The position numbers were made by a program, and so were the translations under genes. The notes below the pieces were generated by a model. That model saw only the letters and a program-made list of their open reading frames with translations. It searched no databases and was not told the DNA's origin. DNA of 64,000 nt from Poecilobothrus nobilitatus (taxonomy: Eukaryota; Arthropoda; Insecta; Diptera; Dolichopodidae). Shown here in pieces: positions 48,130-60,653 of the stretch (positions within the stretch are counted from its first letter, which is position 1; every line of letters starts with the position of its first letter). The DNA is taken from positions 246,413,825 to 246,477,824 of the forward strand of contig OX352774.1 of NCBI GenBank assembly GCA_947095535.1, read 5' to 3'.

Positions 48130-48880
48130 TAAAAGTTCCTATCGGAGAAAAATTCATTAGATGGAAGCATTTCACATTTTATAGCAGTTCTCACAATCAA
48201 TAAGTTTTAAACAACCAACCATTTTTTTATGTAAATACTTTCGCATAATTGATTTTAGATCAATAGAGCCAAGTAGGCGTAAGGTGTAATTTTGGCTTTT
48301 ATCGAGATAATCTATAATGAATATTGGAAGAGAAGGGGACGCTAGTCCATATGTGGGAGTTATACTTGATTTTAAATTGAATATATACTTTTTTTTTTTT
48401 TGGTCCATTTCCTTGCCACATAAATATAACAAGGACACTTGGATTTCCTTTTCAGGCATAGCTGTAAATGTTGAAAAGGTGAATTATTCTTACGACGTGT
48501 GTGGAATTCGGACACACACACCCTCGATGTTTTTAGAGCGTATTATATACGCTCTTACCCACTAGGCCACCCAGGCCCCAATATATGCTTTAAAAATATT
48601 AACCAGGAGAATACTGTCTTGGGAGGATATCCCTACGAGAAAAATAAGCTTTAGAACAAGAAAAATAATTCAAACGTATAGTAACTTTCTTCGACAGATT
48701 GGAAATATGCTCTTTCCACAGCAGTTTTTAATAGAGGTTCATTCCTAAAATATTTAAATTTTCACATCGTTTAATTACTAAATCGTTTAATGTTTTATTT
48801 CCCTTGAAATCGAAATATTGGTACCAATTTATCTCTTTTGCAGTAGGACAGACATGTTTTGAGTTTTGAAAATGTTTAAC
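48130..48880 (-). pseudogene. LINE reverse-transcriptase fragment (LINE-B-like), split by a SINE
   Basis: On the minus strand, 48,591-48,880 contains LNILGMNLY, then WKEHISNLSKK and a YFS-type segment. This corresponds to the NLGI-LD...W-x-x-HI region after the catalytic core of Jockey/CR1-like reverse transcriptases. Beyond the SINE-1 insertion, 48,172-48,379 continues with SHIWTSVPFSS (one frame) and LDKSQNYTLRLLGSID, then KKMVGCLKLI (another frame). This is the LLD-x-x-QR...RLIGDP...R-x-V-x-x-L region expected next. Several frameshifts and stops are present and the catalytic YADD region is absent, so it is a dead copy. Confidence 0.6.
48391..48579 (-). mobile_element. SINE-1 copy 3, inserted in a LINE
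   Basis: Minus strand: GGGGCCTGGGTGGCCTAGTG head, then the anticodon-like hairpin and a decayed box B (GTGTCCGAATTCC). An A-rich 3' tail follows. It is flanked by AATATATACTT (48,380-48,390) and AATATATGCTT (48,580-48,590), an 11-bp target-site duplication with one mismatch. Many point changes, such as GTTGAAAAGG for the usual GTCGTAAGG, show it is old. Confidence 0.8.
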
Positions 48881-49207
48881 TTGATTCTGTTTGTGTTAGT
48901 CCATACTCAGATATTTTCGTTCACTCATGGATCATGGTTAACTGATTGTAAAAATTATACTTTTAAATTAAAACTAGTGTCTAAATAAATTAATAAATTT
49001 TTTAAAATTTGTTTTCCATATAGCAACACAAAAATTAAATACAAACTTCAAAAAGCAACTTTTAAAACAAAATTATAGGAACTATGCAATATTTAAAACA
49101 AAAAAAATTAATTTATAGTGTTTTAAAATCAATTGGAAAATTAAAATTAGTTATAATAAAGTTGATATGAGGTTATATTTTTTAATGGATGATAAAGCAT
49201 GAATTCA
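48881..49207. other. AT-rich non-coding stretch
   Basis: Nothing recognisable; it could include eroded upstream LINE sequence. Confidence 0.4.
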
Positions 49208-49372
49208 TTCTTTTTTTTTTTAGTTTATTCTTTTGCCACATAAATGTGACAAGGAAATTACACAGCCTTTCCTTTTCAGACGTGGCTGTAAATGTCGTAA
49301 GGGGGAATTATTCTGTGTGGTGTTTGCAACCACATTCCCTCGATGGTTACAACGTATTTCATACGTTCTTAC
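49208..49372 (-). mobile_element. SINE-1 copy 4, 5'-truncated
   Basis: The poly-A tail (T-run at 49,210-49,221), the CCACATTTATGTGGC-type block, GGCTGTGTAATTTCCTT and the TTACGACATTTACAGCCACG body are present. The box B region is damaged and the first 20-25 bp with box A are missing. It is a truncated copy that could not be transcribed from its own promoter. Confidence 0.8.
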
Positions 49373-50340
49373 GAATTTAAAAAGGAGAACTTGAGTAATA
49401 TCCTCATAAGTGTGGGAAATGAACGAACTATTGCAAAAAAAATAAAGAAGATGAATGAAGTCAATTGATCATTTTTTATTAAAGAAAAGCTTATGACCGT
49501 TAAAATTAATTTTAGTAGTTAAAAGTCTAATCCACATGAATTTTTGGTCACCGATAAAAAAGGAAAAGTATTGATAATTTTAGAATTTTTTTCATAGAGG
49601 AAATTAATTTTGGACGATATACCAAAGATAATACGATATTCAACAATTGTGTCATAATTAAACAATATTAAAGTATTATAAAAGTGTACATGTTATGTTT
49701 AATTGAAAATTTAATAGAGAATATCATGTGAACATATAATATAATAGTCTTTTAATGCATATCAAATTAAATATTTGATATTTTCTGTAGATTTGAACTT
49801 CAAAAGCGGTTTATTAAATGCAATAACTACTTTTTTTTTTATTTGTTTACTATAATCAGAATTACTTAAAAAAAAAAAACATTTTTTTTATAGTGTTAAA
49901 GATTTTATGATTTCTTATTTTTTTTTGTTGTTTTTGATCTTAATTAAAATTTATGTCGAAAATGCCCTTCAATTTCTGACAAAAACAAAAAAAAAAGGAA
50001 AATTTTGTAAAAGAATGCATCAAATAATTTTTTGTTAGACCATTTATCTTCCCTAGGTTTTTCATTTTTAGTTTACATATATATATATACATATATATAT
50101 ATAATTATATAGTATAAGAACTTCTTATTTACTATACTATTAAAAGACTATTCTTTATAAAAAAAAAAATGAATGGTAAAAAAATAAATAAATTTTTTAG
50201 AAATAGCATATACATATACATATAACACTTACATGTAATGAAAAGAAAGAAAGAAAGAACACTACTGAAAAAAAAGGGAAGCTCTTAATTGAAATTAATT
50301 GACTAACAATGGACTAGGAGTACGTACATATATGATATCC

Positions 50341-50374
<34 letters not shown>

Positions 50375-51285
50375 GTTAAATTTGACTTCATTACCTTCTT
50401 TTATTCGTGATGTTTAATATAAAAAATATTTTTCTAATAATAACATATGCATATGTATATAATATAATTATATACTAACATATATATTATTTATATATAT
50501 AAGTACATATATAATTGATATATTACAGTGTTAAAATTAAAATGAGACACCCTTGAAAAAATCTTAAAAGTCTACCAGATTAATGGATTCAAATGGATTT
50601 GTAACAAAAAAAAAAATATATATATTTTTATTTAATTTTTAAAATATAAAAATGTTTTTCTTCTAATTTTGGAGTGGAATTTGGCTATGGGGTCATCAGA
50701 AAAATATTCAAGAGCAATTTTCAATTTTATTTTACTTATTTTTACTTTTTTTTTCTTTTTTTTTTATTGAATTTCAAAAATGGAGTTTTATAGTCATATT
50801 AAATTATTTTTTCATAGGTTTATAATATAGGGTTCCTTTAAATCCAACAAAAAAAAACTAAATTAAAAAATCCTGAAAAGAAATAATTTTTAGATCTCAT
50901 CATCACATGATTGTACTTGTTCTTAATCAAGTTCAATTTATTTTTAATATTTTATTTTATTCTTTTTTAAATATTTATTTAAATTAATGATATATAAAAA
51001 AAAAAAAAATGGATGGATTTTTCAAATGGTGCTATTTATTAATTTTTTTGTTTTCTGTTTGTAATAAAACAGGAGATGTTTGTTAGATCATTTCAAATGT
51101 AAAATGATGATTTATTTAAAAGTTGTAAAGTGGTAATCGTAATAATATAGAACTGTTAAAAATTTAAAAAAATATATTTTTCATTAATTTTAAATTTATA
51201 TTCTAATTTAAAAATTGTTAAATTCTTTTAATTATATTTATGTTATGTATCAATTGAAATTCTATTGATTTAGAATGAGTATTTT
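49373..51285. other. AT-rich non-coding stretch with TA-rich palindromic runs
   Basis: Nothing gene-like is seen. TA-rich, partly palindromic runs lie at about 50,078-50,112, 50,339-50,376 and 50,444-50,522, and AAAG repeats near 50,244-50,258. Confidence 0.5.
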
Positions 51286-51650
51286 GTTTTTTACGAGCAA
51301 TAATGGAAAACATCGAAAGTTACTCAAAGGAACTGCATGAGGTTCGTCAGGGAAGTGGGGAACTTTATAACCAACCAACCAAAACCACACCTTTTAAAAC
51401 CAAACTTAAATTTAGAATTAGTTCTTTAATAAATCATATAATGTTCAGTTCAGTTTTGGGGATAAGGAAGTGACAAGAATTACTTGGGGAATTGGGTTTG
51501 TGATTAATAGGACTATGAAGGATTAAGGGGAAAATTTAGATAGTTTTTTTGAAGAAAGATGTTAATATTCTTCATAAATTTTGTTATAACGTCCACATAT
51601 GAAATACAAATTTATGGGAGCAAATGTTCCGGTCTAAGGCACATTATAAT
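51286..51650 (-). pseudogene. LINE fragment (LINE-B), second long copy
   Basis: On the minus strand it has pieces of the ORF2 C terminus (LDRNICSH in one frame, then KFMKNINIFLQ in another, matching the RLWNHIPSH and KFKKNINIFLQ of the 18 kb copy). A 3' UTR follows with GGTTTTGGTTGGTTGG and AGTTCCTTTGAGTAACTTTC, then TGCTCGTAAAAAA. It has frameshifts and is more decayed than the copy at 18,096-18,580. Confidence 0.6.
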
Positions 51651-51741
51651 ATCTTATAATATTATACATATATATTCTAAGAATTTTCCAATATTTTTCT
51701 ACTTATTTTAAAGCTTATTTTATTAAAATAAAGAATGTTTG

Positions 51742-51938
51742 GAGGCCTCGGTGACCTAGTGGATAAGAGCGTATAAAATACTGCTGCAAACACCGAGGGA
51801 ACGTGGGTTCGATTCCCACACACGTCTTAAGAGTTATTCCCCCTTGCGCCATTTACAGTTACACCTGAACAGAGAAGGCTGTGTAATTTCCTGTCCACAT
51901 TTATGTGGCAAAGAAATGCATTAAAAACAAAAAAAAAA
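51742..51938 (+). mobile_element. SINE-1 copy 5, well preserved
   Basis: GGAGGCCTCGGTGACCTAGTGG contains box A. GAGCGTATAAAATACTGC is the anticodon-like arm and GTGGGTTCGATTCCCACAC a perfect T-arm/box B. The body is complete, with GGCTGTGTAATTTCCTGTCC and CACATTTATGTGGCA, ending in an A-tail at 51,924-51,938. No clear target-site duplication. Confidence 0.87.
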
Positions 51939-52639
51939 CGGGATTTTTGACATACATATATATAATATATTGTGAATAATTTATGGAAAATAAATCACCC
52001 AGTAGTATCTATAAAATTGAATACTGAAGGAGAATACTTTAAGTCTGTTCATAAGATTTGGCGAAAAAAAAAAATTTAAAAACTATTGAAGGTATTAAAA
52101 GAATGTAGTTTATCTTTTGCTTCTATTCTATTCATCTCTATAGTAGTGTTAGACATTAACTAACAAACAAAAAGCACCCCAAATCAAAAGAAGAAGCAAA
52201 TTATTACAAGAAAAGAATAGAATAGATCGTAGCATCATACTTTTTTAATATTTCTGTTTTAAATTATTTTCTTTACTTCAACTCTAGTATATGTATATTA
52301 CATTTACATTACCATTTACATACGTATACGTCTTAATAATCAAATCATTGTGTAAGTTATCTTTTTACGCTTGTTGTTTTAAAGTTTAAAAATATTTAGA
52401 TCATATTTAGATTACTATTTGTTTCGATTACTGACTAATAGAATATTATAAAGTGAAATAACTTAAACCAAAGATTATATAAGCACATGTTTCTAATTTC
52501 AATTATTTATCAAACGCTGCGATACAAAATAATTTAGCAAAATAAGAATTAAGTTAAAAACTGTTTTCATTGTGACAAAATTTTGTTCGTAATGTGACAT
52601 CTTATACTGCTTATATAATTTTTGCTTAAACCTATCTGA
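51939..52639. other. AT-rich non-coding stretch
   Basis: Nothing recognisable. Confidence 0.5.
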
Positions 52640-52930
52640 CTAATGATGTATAGTATTTAAGTCACTGACCACTGATTTAAGTCACTGTCACTGATTTAAT
52701 CGAATGATCTCTGTTTCAAACCCTAGTCGGATCATATACGTTTTTAGTAATTTATTCCGTAATAGTTTTTATCGTAATATAAAATAAATGAAAAATAAAT
52801 AATTGTTGTATACGATAATAGATGGCGCACAAATATTATAAGTATTTGAGTTTCATAAGGTCATAAGCCATTACAATATCTATAACTCCGAGTAAAAAAG
52901 GGCTAAGTGAAAATAATAAATAAAAAAAAA
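52640..52930 (+). mobile_element. SINE-2 copy 2
   Basis: The head reads GATGTATAGTATTTAAGTCA, with an internal duplication of the CACTGATTTAAGTCACTG segment. A T-arm-like CTCTGTTTCAAACCCTAGTC follows. The body has GATAATAGATGGCGCACAAA, the element shared with 20,825-21,190, and it ends in an A-rich tail (AATAAATAAAAAAAA). Poor fit to box A, fair fit to box B. Confidence 0.5.
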
Positions 52931-54084
52931 TTAAAGCTTACTTATTCAAATATGACAAAATAAGCAACTTATTGGATAATTTATTGGATTGGATGAATAA
53001 AAGGAAACAAATTTCACGTTATGATTGAAGTTTGTAACAAAAAATAATATTGTGTATGTTACAACGTTAGTCTTTCATCAATAATAGAAAAATATGCTAA
53101 TACGCAACAATAAACACAAAATAGTCTCGTTTACCTTAAATTAAGTTTATCAAACACATAAAGAACTCATGTACATAAATGCATATTTATTATTTACAGA
53201 TATTTACATATATCTGTTTTGTATTTCTTTTTTTTTTTATCAAAAAACAAAAAAAAAAGGAATACTTGAATCCTTTTTCACAATATTTTACTCTTTTTTT
53301 TTTTTTTTTGTTTCTGCCTTTGTTTTGAATTCATGAATTTTGCTCCCAACATATTTATATATACATGTGAATATACAAATATCTGTAAGTTGTTTTTTAT
53401 CTCATAAACAATAATGTGAAATTTTCCAGATGTGTTTTTGATTAACTTTTAGTAAATATCAAATAGAAAAAAAAAAAATTAAAAAATAAAATATAAAAGG
53501 AAATTTATCTGTTGTTTTGTAGATTGTTTGTTAAAAAAAGAAAATAAAAATAAAAATTAAATAAAAAACAAAAGTAAAAAAAAATATCAATTAAGTATAC
53601 GAAACTATATACAGATAACAGTAACAGTAACAGTAGTTAGATAGAAAAGAGCGCAATATTTTGTAAGTAAAATATTGAAATTTATTTGAAATTTTTTAAA
53701 AAGGGCCAAACTATATTATTATATATGCATAGTAAAAAAATTTTCATTCCAAATAATGATAATATTTTAATTGGTTGAATGTTTTTTTTTGCAATAGTTT
53801 TGTTAGTCAAATGATATGAAGTATGGTTGAACTAAATATCCAAAAAAGTATCCACTTTTCTAAAAAGTATTAAATAAATCCACTTTTAAAAAAATAAGAA
53901 AAGTATTAAATAGAGCGGCCAGATTACTATGTGAATGAAAATAAAGCCCGATTGGAGATGAAGAATATGAAGATAATAATATGATATGCTATAACATATT
54001 AAGACAATTCTTGAACTAATTCATAATTATATTCTTAGCTCTACTAATAAAAGGGTATTTTACATAATGAAGAATTCGGTTTTT
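52931..54084. other. AT-rich non-coding stretch
   Basis: Nothing recognisable; (ACAGTA)n-like triplication at 53,617-53,636. Confidence 0.45.
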
Positions 54085-54270
54085 GTTTTTTTTTGACAAG
54101 GGTCAATGGAAAACTTCAAATGTCACCCAAAGGAATTGCACGTGATTTTTTCAAATAGTGTTGAACTTCAACCAACCAAAACAAGGGGGTGATTTGAACC
54201 AAAATTTAGAATGAGTTCTTTAATAAAAATGTATAGTTTGGCGTATGGAATTAGGATTTTGGATAGGATT
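54085..54270 (-). mobile_element. LINE 3' end (LINE-B family), 5'-truncated
   Basis: The minus strand carries the 3' UTR blocks GGTTTTGTTTTGGTTGGTTG with AAGTTCAACACTA, CACGTGCAATTCCTTTGGG and CCATTGACCCTTGTC, then an A-tail (T-run at 54,085-54,094). It stops upstream of the coding part. Confidence 0.6.
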
Positions 54271-57200
54271 ATATTATATAGGAAAAACGGAAAAACAGCG
54301 ATATCTTTATTATTTCATTATATTCTTTTACTATACAATATTCAAATTTTTGTTTCAAATAAGTTATTTATGACTTTTTCTAGAATCTAGATAGATTATT
54401 TATTTATTCACAAAGTAACCAAAAAATATCTCTATAATTAATTATTTGGCAAATCTCTTAATAAATCGAGTTTTACTAATTACGAACTGTTCAGTTTTTT
54501 AAATATCATTTTATAAAATTTTTTTTTTTTAAATATCAATTTATATAAACAATTATTATATTATGACTTGATATTTATATATATTTAATACATATAAATA
54601 TATTATTTATTTTATTTATATATATAATAAAAATTGTTTTTTTTAATTTTAATTTAAAAGACAAAGTTTATTTTGGTTTTCTTTTTTGTTTTTTAATTAA
54701 ATTACTTTTAAAAGTAAATTATTTAAGTCTGAGTAAATAGTAAAAAGTTTTTAAAAGTAAATAACAAAAAAAAACTGATTTTGTTGTATTTGTAAGGTGT
54801 TAGTAATTTATATTTAAAAAAAAAATAAATTTTTACTTTATAAAAATGTAAGATTCGGTATTTTTTTTAAAAATATAACTGATATTTATTAAGTAATTAC
54901 AATATAATGTCTAAAACTATATCACTAACGACTATAAGTAGCTTCGACTTTATATTTAAAAAAAATATATAATTTTGGTATTTGAAATGTCTTTTAAGCA
55001 AAAAGAAAGTATAGTCTTATTGCGCAAAAATACTATACTTGAAAAGTTAAACATATGGAAACCATAAAAATGCATGCAGTGAAAGTAATCATCAAATTGT
55101 CATCGCTGTCATCGTGCAAAAGTCAATCAACTTTTAACTTTAATGCAGAATTTCGACTGACAGCTAATTAATTTTGTTTTTTGGTTTTTTTTTTAAAGTT
55201 AGTGTATTAAAGATTAGTTAATTAATTAGTTACTTAAAATTAAATTCAAAAATAATAAATTCCTTTGTGGAATACAAAAAAATGCAATTTTGTTTTTTTG
55301 GAAAAGTTATGATTGAAAGTTATGGTTCGCCAAAGTTCCTCGAGAATTTAATCTATTATTGTTTTTGCATTGTTTAGGTATTAGAACAACTCTAAAAAGA
55401 TTTTAAGATTGAATAATCTTTCTGTACTGCATTTACCTAACTGTAGGTTTAATTTGCTAATTAGTGTGAGTTTAATGAAAACGATAAAGTAGAAAATACC
55501 ATGTTTTTTTTTTTTTTTTGCTTTGGAGTTACGATTTGGGAACTTTGAAAAGACAGGCTATAATCGTTTTGGTCGCGATGATTGTGAGGACTTTTATCAC
55601 ACTAAACTAAACCTCTTCTTTCAATGACTGAAACTTTTAGATGAACATAGCCTAACCAACAATTTTACGGTCACATTACTTAATATAAAAGTAAATCCAT
55701 TATGCAATAACTATCCTCTGATATTTGATACATTATGGTTTTATATGAGGTTGCAAGAGTTTGTTCATTTTAGTCTACTAATAAAGTTTTGATTGTCAAT
55801 GAGTCGTGTTGTAATCGATCTTAATTCTTAATTCTTAATTTGGTCTGATATATAGTAAGGATTTTAAAGTCCATATGAATATTTGTATTGCGAACATACC
55901 AAAGAGCCTTAACTAGGTTTCGCAATACCTTATTTTGAATACTGTAAGCCTAGACTGACTTTAAAATTTGGTTGTGTATAAAATTGTATTATAAATATAT
56001 GATTTACGGTTAATAAACTGTTAAGGTAATTCTTGAAATCGAATAGGTACATACCTAAAAAATAGAATATGATAGATTTTTTTCTTATTTTTTTTCTTTT
56101 TCTAAATATGAGATAATATGGAATTAACTTAACGAAAACTTAAGGATAATGGAATTAACTTAACGAAAATCATTTTTATTAAGTCTATATTCATTTGTAC
56201 AATTTTAAAATTAAGGTTTATTCTAATAAAAACATTCTTTTTGTATATACATACATATATATAAATTCTATTGGTATTTTCTATTTATTTTTAAAATAAA
56301 ATTTTTTTTCCCATGAAAAACTCAACTTTTATTACATATTAGTTTTTATTTAACGTTTTTTTTCCCTTCATTTAATTTACTATCGTTAATCAGTAATTAA
56401 AAGGATATTAAAATCTAAAATGAAAAATAAAAAAACAACAGTTAAAAAAACAAAAACCTAAATAACATAATCTCACTTCATTACACAAAAAGTCATTTTA
56501 ATTAACTCAAAACAACGGAATAAAATTACGAATAAAAAACAAACAAAATATAAAGAAAAAACAAGCATATAAAAACTCAATAATAATAAATAATATAAAA
56601 TATCTTTCTAATATTCTTCCAAATCAATAATTTTTATAACGGATTTTTTCATAAGTTACCTTTGATATATAGAACTGTCAAATATAACACAATTATTTCG
56701 TTTTTTAAAAACTATTTTAATTTCATTCGATTGAATCCGAAGATAAACATGCATAAGTAAGTAATAAATACAGTCGGAGCCAAAAAAAAAGTTCTATAAT
56801 ATGAAATAGTTCTAGTACTGTCCCTTTAAATAAATTTTGTTGAATTAAGTGATTTTATAATTAATGAATGAGGTATGTTAAATAAGTTTTTTACGAAACT
56901 GTGTTATTAATCAAAACTCAAGGTTTTGTGTCTCTAATGTGTCACATCTAATGTTATTAGATAATTCTTTAAATAACCCAAGATTTGAATAACAAACACG
57001 TCTATTAAATTTATTCTTCTATTTCCAATACGCTATTCAGGTGATTTATTCTGGTAGTCTAGATTTATCTACTGTCAAAAATAAAATTGAAACCATTAAA
57101 AAATACGGAAAATGTTTTATCTCATATAAGAGACGTAAATCTTAAATTTTATTAGAGATACTGTAAATAAATAAAAATGTCGTAAGTTCCTATTTAATTG

Positions 57201-58138
57201 CCATCATTGTATTTAAATGCAAGTAAAACTACTATGAGCAAGGAAAACTGATCATTCTTTTTCTAACATTTTTTTTTCCTTCTAATAAACAATCAAACAA
57301 CCAAACAACACACAGTGAGAACAAAACAAAACAAAAACAGAAAAAAATAAAGTGAAAGATTTCAATCAAAGATAACACTAGAAAAAATAACCATAAAACA
57401 TTCAGTTTCAGGATATTTTTAAAGACTACTAGGATACACCAGGAATTTTTAATATTTTTTGTTTTTTTTTTTTGAATAAAATGAATCCTGGAAATTTATT
57501 GTTTTGTTTAGTTGCTTTTAAAACTAATCAAACATGTAAAAATAGAAAGAATGGTGTGTGAGTTTTAGTGGATTTTTATTTTTTTTTTGATTTTTTTGAT
57601 TTTGATAAGAATTTTGTTTTTTTTTTTTTTTTGGAAAAACACAAAAACTATGTCCTGTGGTTAGATTGTTGTTGTCCTGTGGCGAAGATTAAATATATTG
57701 ATAACAATTTTATCATTATTAATAACAGAAATAGATTGTATTGTGTATTGTTAGTTCTGTAGTTTTGTATTTTAGTTATGTTTTTTTTTTATGAAAATTA
57801 AAATCGTTAGGTAAATGGAGTTATGGAAAAACTTTTTTAAAACTTATTTAATTTAATTGTTTAAAAAAAAAAAAACTTAAAAATAAATTAATTTTAGAGA
57901 TTAAAAAAGATTTTCAAAAAAAATTTTTTTTTTTTTAAGTATTTTAGCTTATTATATTCAGAAAGGATTTAAAAGGATATTATAACAATGTGATTTTTTG
58001 ATTGAGATTTAATTAGCTAAATTTTTTTCAATAAATTCAATTTACATCTTTCGAATTGAATTGAAATGTAAAAAAATTATGATGAGAACTGATTTTTAGT
58101 TATAAAATTCTGCAGTTATTAAATTATAGTAGGAAGAG
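54271..58138. other. AT-rich non-coding stretch
   Basis: No gene is supported. A 20-bp segment (GGAATTAACTTAACGAAAA) is duplicated in tandem at about 56,120-56,168. Confidence 0.45.
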
Positions 58139-58360
58139 TTTATACTCTTCTTTTTTTTTTTTTTTAATGCATTTCTCTGCCACATAAATGTGGACAGGAA
58201 ATTACACAGCCTTTCCTGTTCAGGCGTGACTGTAAATGTCGTAAGGGGGAATAACTCTTACGACATGTGTGCGTGGTTCATATCCACACTCCCTTGGTGC
58301 TTACAGCGTATTTTATACGGTCTTACCCACCAGTTTACCGAGGCCCCTTTATACTCTTCT
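58139..58360 (-). mobile_element. SINE-1 copy 6 with perfect 13-bp target-site duplication
   Basis: TTTATACTCTTCT flanks the element at 58,139-58,151 and 58,348-58,360. The element proper (58,152-58,347) fixes the true ends of the family: 5' GGGGCCTCGG and 3' poly-A. Body hairpins GTCGTAAG...CTTACGAC and ACAG(C/T)C...GGCTGT are intact. The tRNA-like head has mutations in box A (AAACTGGTGGG) and box B (GTGGATATGAACCACG), so transcription from it would be weak. Confidence 0.92.
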
Positions 58361-58869
58361 GTTATACTTTCTGCATATGAACTTTTCCCATTTCACACTG
58401 CCTCTTTTCATTTTAAAATGACATTTATCGTCAAAGCATCTATCAATGACAAAAGTTTAAGTTTTTAAATAACTTGGTTCCTAATAATTAAAGCTAAGCT
58501 AAATACTTTATATTGACTAAATTCTTATTTTTATTTATGATAAAAAAGTACCTCTTTATTTTAAATGATATATTATTTGATTTCAAAGGGAAATATATTG
58601 AAGTCATTCTTTTAATTTATGTATATATAAATTGTCTTCAGTCAGTTTTAAGTGCAAATTTATCATGGTGCTATATTGTTTCTTTCCATCAATTAATTTT
58701 TTTCAATTCATCAATTATAATTTTAGACAATTTTCTTGCTGTTATTGTAGAAGTTTTTGCTGCCCTTACTCTTAGTTCCTTTGATCCAGTACTCTCCTGC
58801 TCGGTGATCAACGAGTTATTTGCAACGTTTCATCGAATTAATTTATACTCTTCATGAATCGTATGATTT
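58361..58869. other. Uncharacterised segment next to a LINE-type tail
   Basis: This less A+T-rich stretch lies directly upstream of a LINE-C-like tail. The minus-strand translation has a varied composition (for example GSKELRVRAAKTSTITARKL) but with several stops. I cannot identify it; eroded LINE or transposase sequence are the obvious options. Confidence 0.25.
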
Positions 58870-58950
58870 TTATCTGGTTAAAGGTTATTTTTACTTAAGA
58901 GAAATTCTTGGTGTTCTTTGCGAAAAGTTCTCCTTCTTTGCAGTTTCAAG
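58870..58950 (+). mobile_element. LINE-C-like 3' end, short copy
   Basis: ATCTGGTTAAAGG, then AAGAGAAATTCTTGGTGTTC and GCGAAAAGTTCTCCTTC follow the same order as the 3' end of the copy at 17,025-17,120. The tail has been lost. Confidence 0.4.
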
Positions 58951-60653
58951 ACTGGGCACAGCACATAATCCACTGTTTTCCTTTGATGTAGATACTTTTA
59001 TTTCCAAAATCGCAACTAAAAACTATAGTTATATTAATTGAAAATTTGAAAAAAGCACTTTGATTCTATATAAAGAAATAACAAAAAAAAATACATTAGC
59101 ATGCAGTTTTCTAAATTTGAATTATATCTATCTGTAGTTTTTTTTTTGAAGAGTTGATTAATGTTGAAATCTTATAAGGGGTTACCGGACTATATTTTTA
59201 TTCTAATCCTTTCCAAGATTTAAAATAGTAAAGAATTGCTTATTAATTAGTTCTAGACAAAAAAAAAATTAAATAATAATTTAAATATTATTCCAAATAA
59301 AATTGTAATAATGAAAAAGTTTAAATATACGCCATTTTTTATTTTTATTTTGTACTTCCTTGCAATCCTAATTTAATAAAATTTATTATTTGAAAATTTC
59401 CCAAAAGTAAAAGAAATAATACAAAACAAAAATGAAGTCACTTGTTCCGACCATCATCATAAGTACCATAAATTTAAAAGATAAAAACAAAAAAAAAAAA
59501 AAAAATTCAAAACTAAAAATTTTCACAGGATATGATCCCATTTAGTTTAAAACTTCCGTTACCAGTTACTCTACACATTCTTTTTTTTTTAATTTTTAAA
59601 TCTATAAAATTTAATACTATTAATGTCTATTATAAATTTTGACAGGATATTAAATTATTAACAATAATAATAAAAACAAAACAACAACAATAAAAAAAGG
59701 AGAATATATATATAAAAAAAAAAAAAAACAAGAACATTTTTACATGGCCCGCATCTAATCCGTTAAGAGTTTATTTGGTTGTTAAGTCCCCACAAGTTGA
59801 GAGTTGATTAATTGTGTGAAGTGTCTATCAACAATTAAGGACGACCAAAAACGTATTTATTGCAAAATAACGTATTGTTAAATACAAATGCATCCAATAA
59901 TATATAATAATGTATGTGTTTGCAATATTTAATTATTAAAAAAAAACAAAAAAAACAAAAAAACCTTTTTCTCCATATATTAATAAAATATAAAGAAGTA
60001 ACTCGCTGAGTTTCAAGGACCCTATAAAGTTATTTATATATATATACATATGTGTATATATATTATATAAAATTGTTTTTAAATAATATGTTGCCAGACA
60101 AAATATGTATTAAATACATATTATTATGTTGTATGCAAAACTGTTGCATTTTTTTTTGAAACTATTCAATTTTTTTTTTTTAAAGCCCGCATTTTCTTTG
60201 GGATTCTCTTAGTGGTTTTAATTTTCAAATAAAAATTATAATGCGTGGGAATGTTTTCTAAAATAATTTTTTTTTTTTTTGTTTTTTTAATTTATTTATT
60301 ATTTTTATTTATATTTTTTATATTTTCTTTCTTTTTTATTTATTAAATTGTAATTTATACAAATATTTATTTGGAATTAAATGCACAATATTCGTTAGTG
60401 CGGTGATATGTGATGTGCCTCTAAAATATCATAAAACTTCCTTTAATTAAAAAAAAAAAAAACTAGTATAAAAGTGAATAGAACCCTGTTGATTTTATTT
60501 CCGAATTTTTCTTAGGTTTTAAATTAAATTTATTGGGATTAAATGTTATTAATTAATTTGTTATTAATAAAAAATTTAAACCAAAAGCTAAAATTTAAAT
60601 ACATATTAACAAAAGAGTTTTAATTTAATTTTATACAACACAGATAAAATATA
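58951..60653. other. AT-rich non-coding stretch
   Basis: Nothing recognisable. Confidence 0.5.

Noticed and set aside
48317..48565. 82-codon plus-strand frame
   Set aside because: It crosses SINE-1 copy 3 in antisense. Similar frames occur in other antisense SINE-1 copies (49,189 and 58,190) because the SINE sequence is shared.
51742..51830. Functional tRNA gene
   Set aside because: Box A, box B and a T-arm are present, but the acceptor stem does not pair correctly. The unit continues into a body and A-tail, and it recurs seven times, so it is a SINE head.
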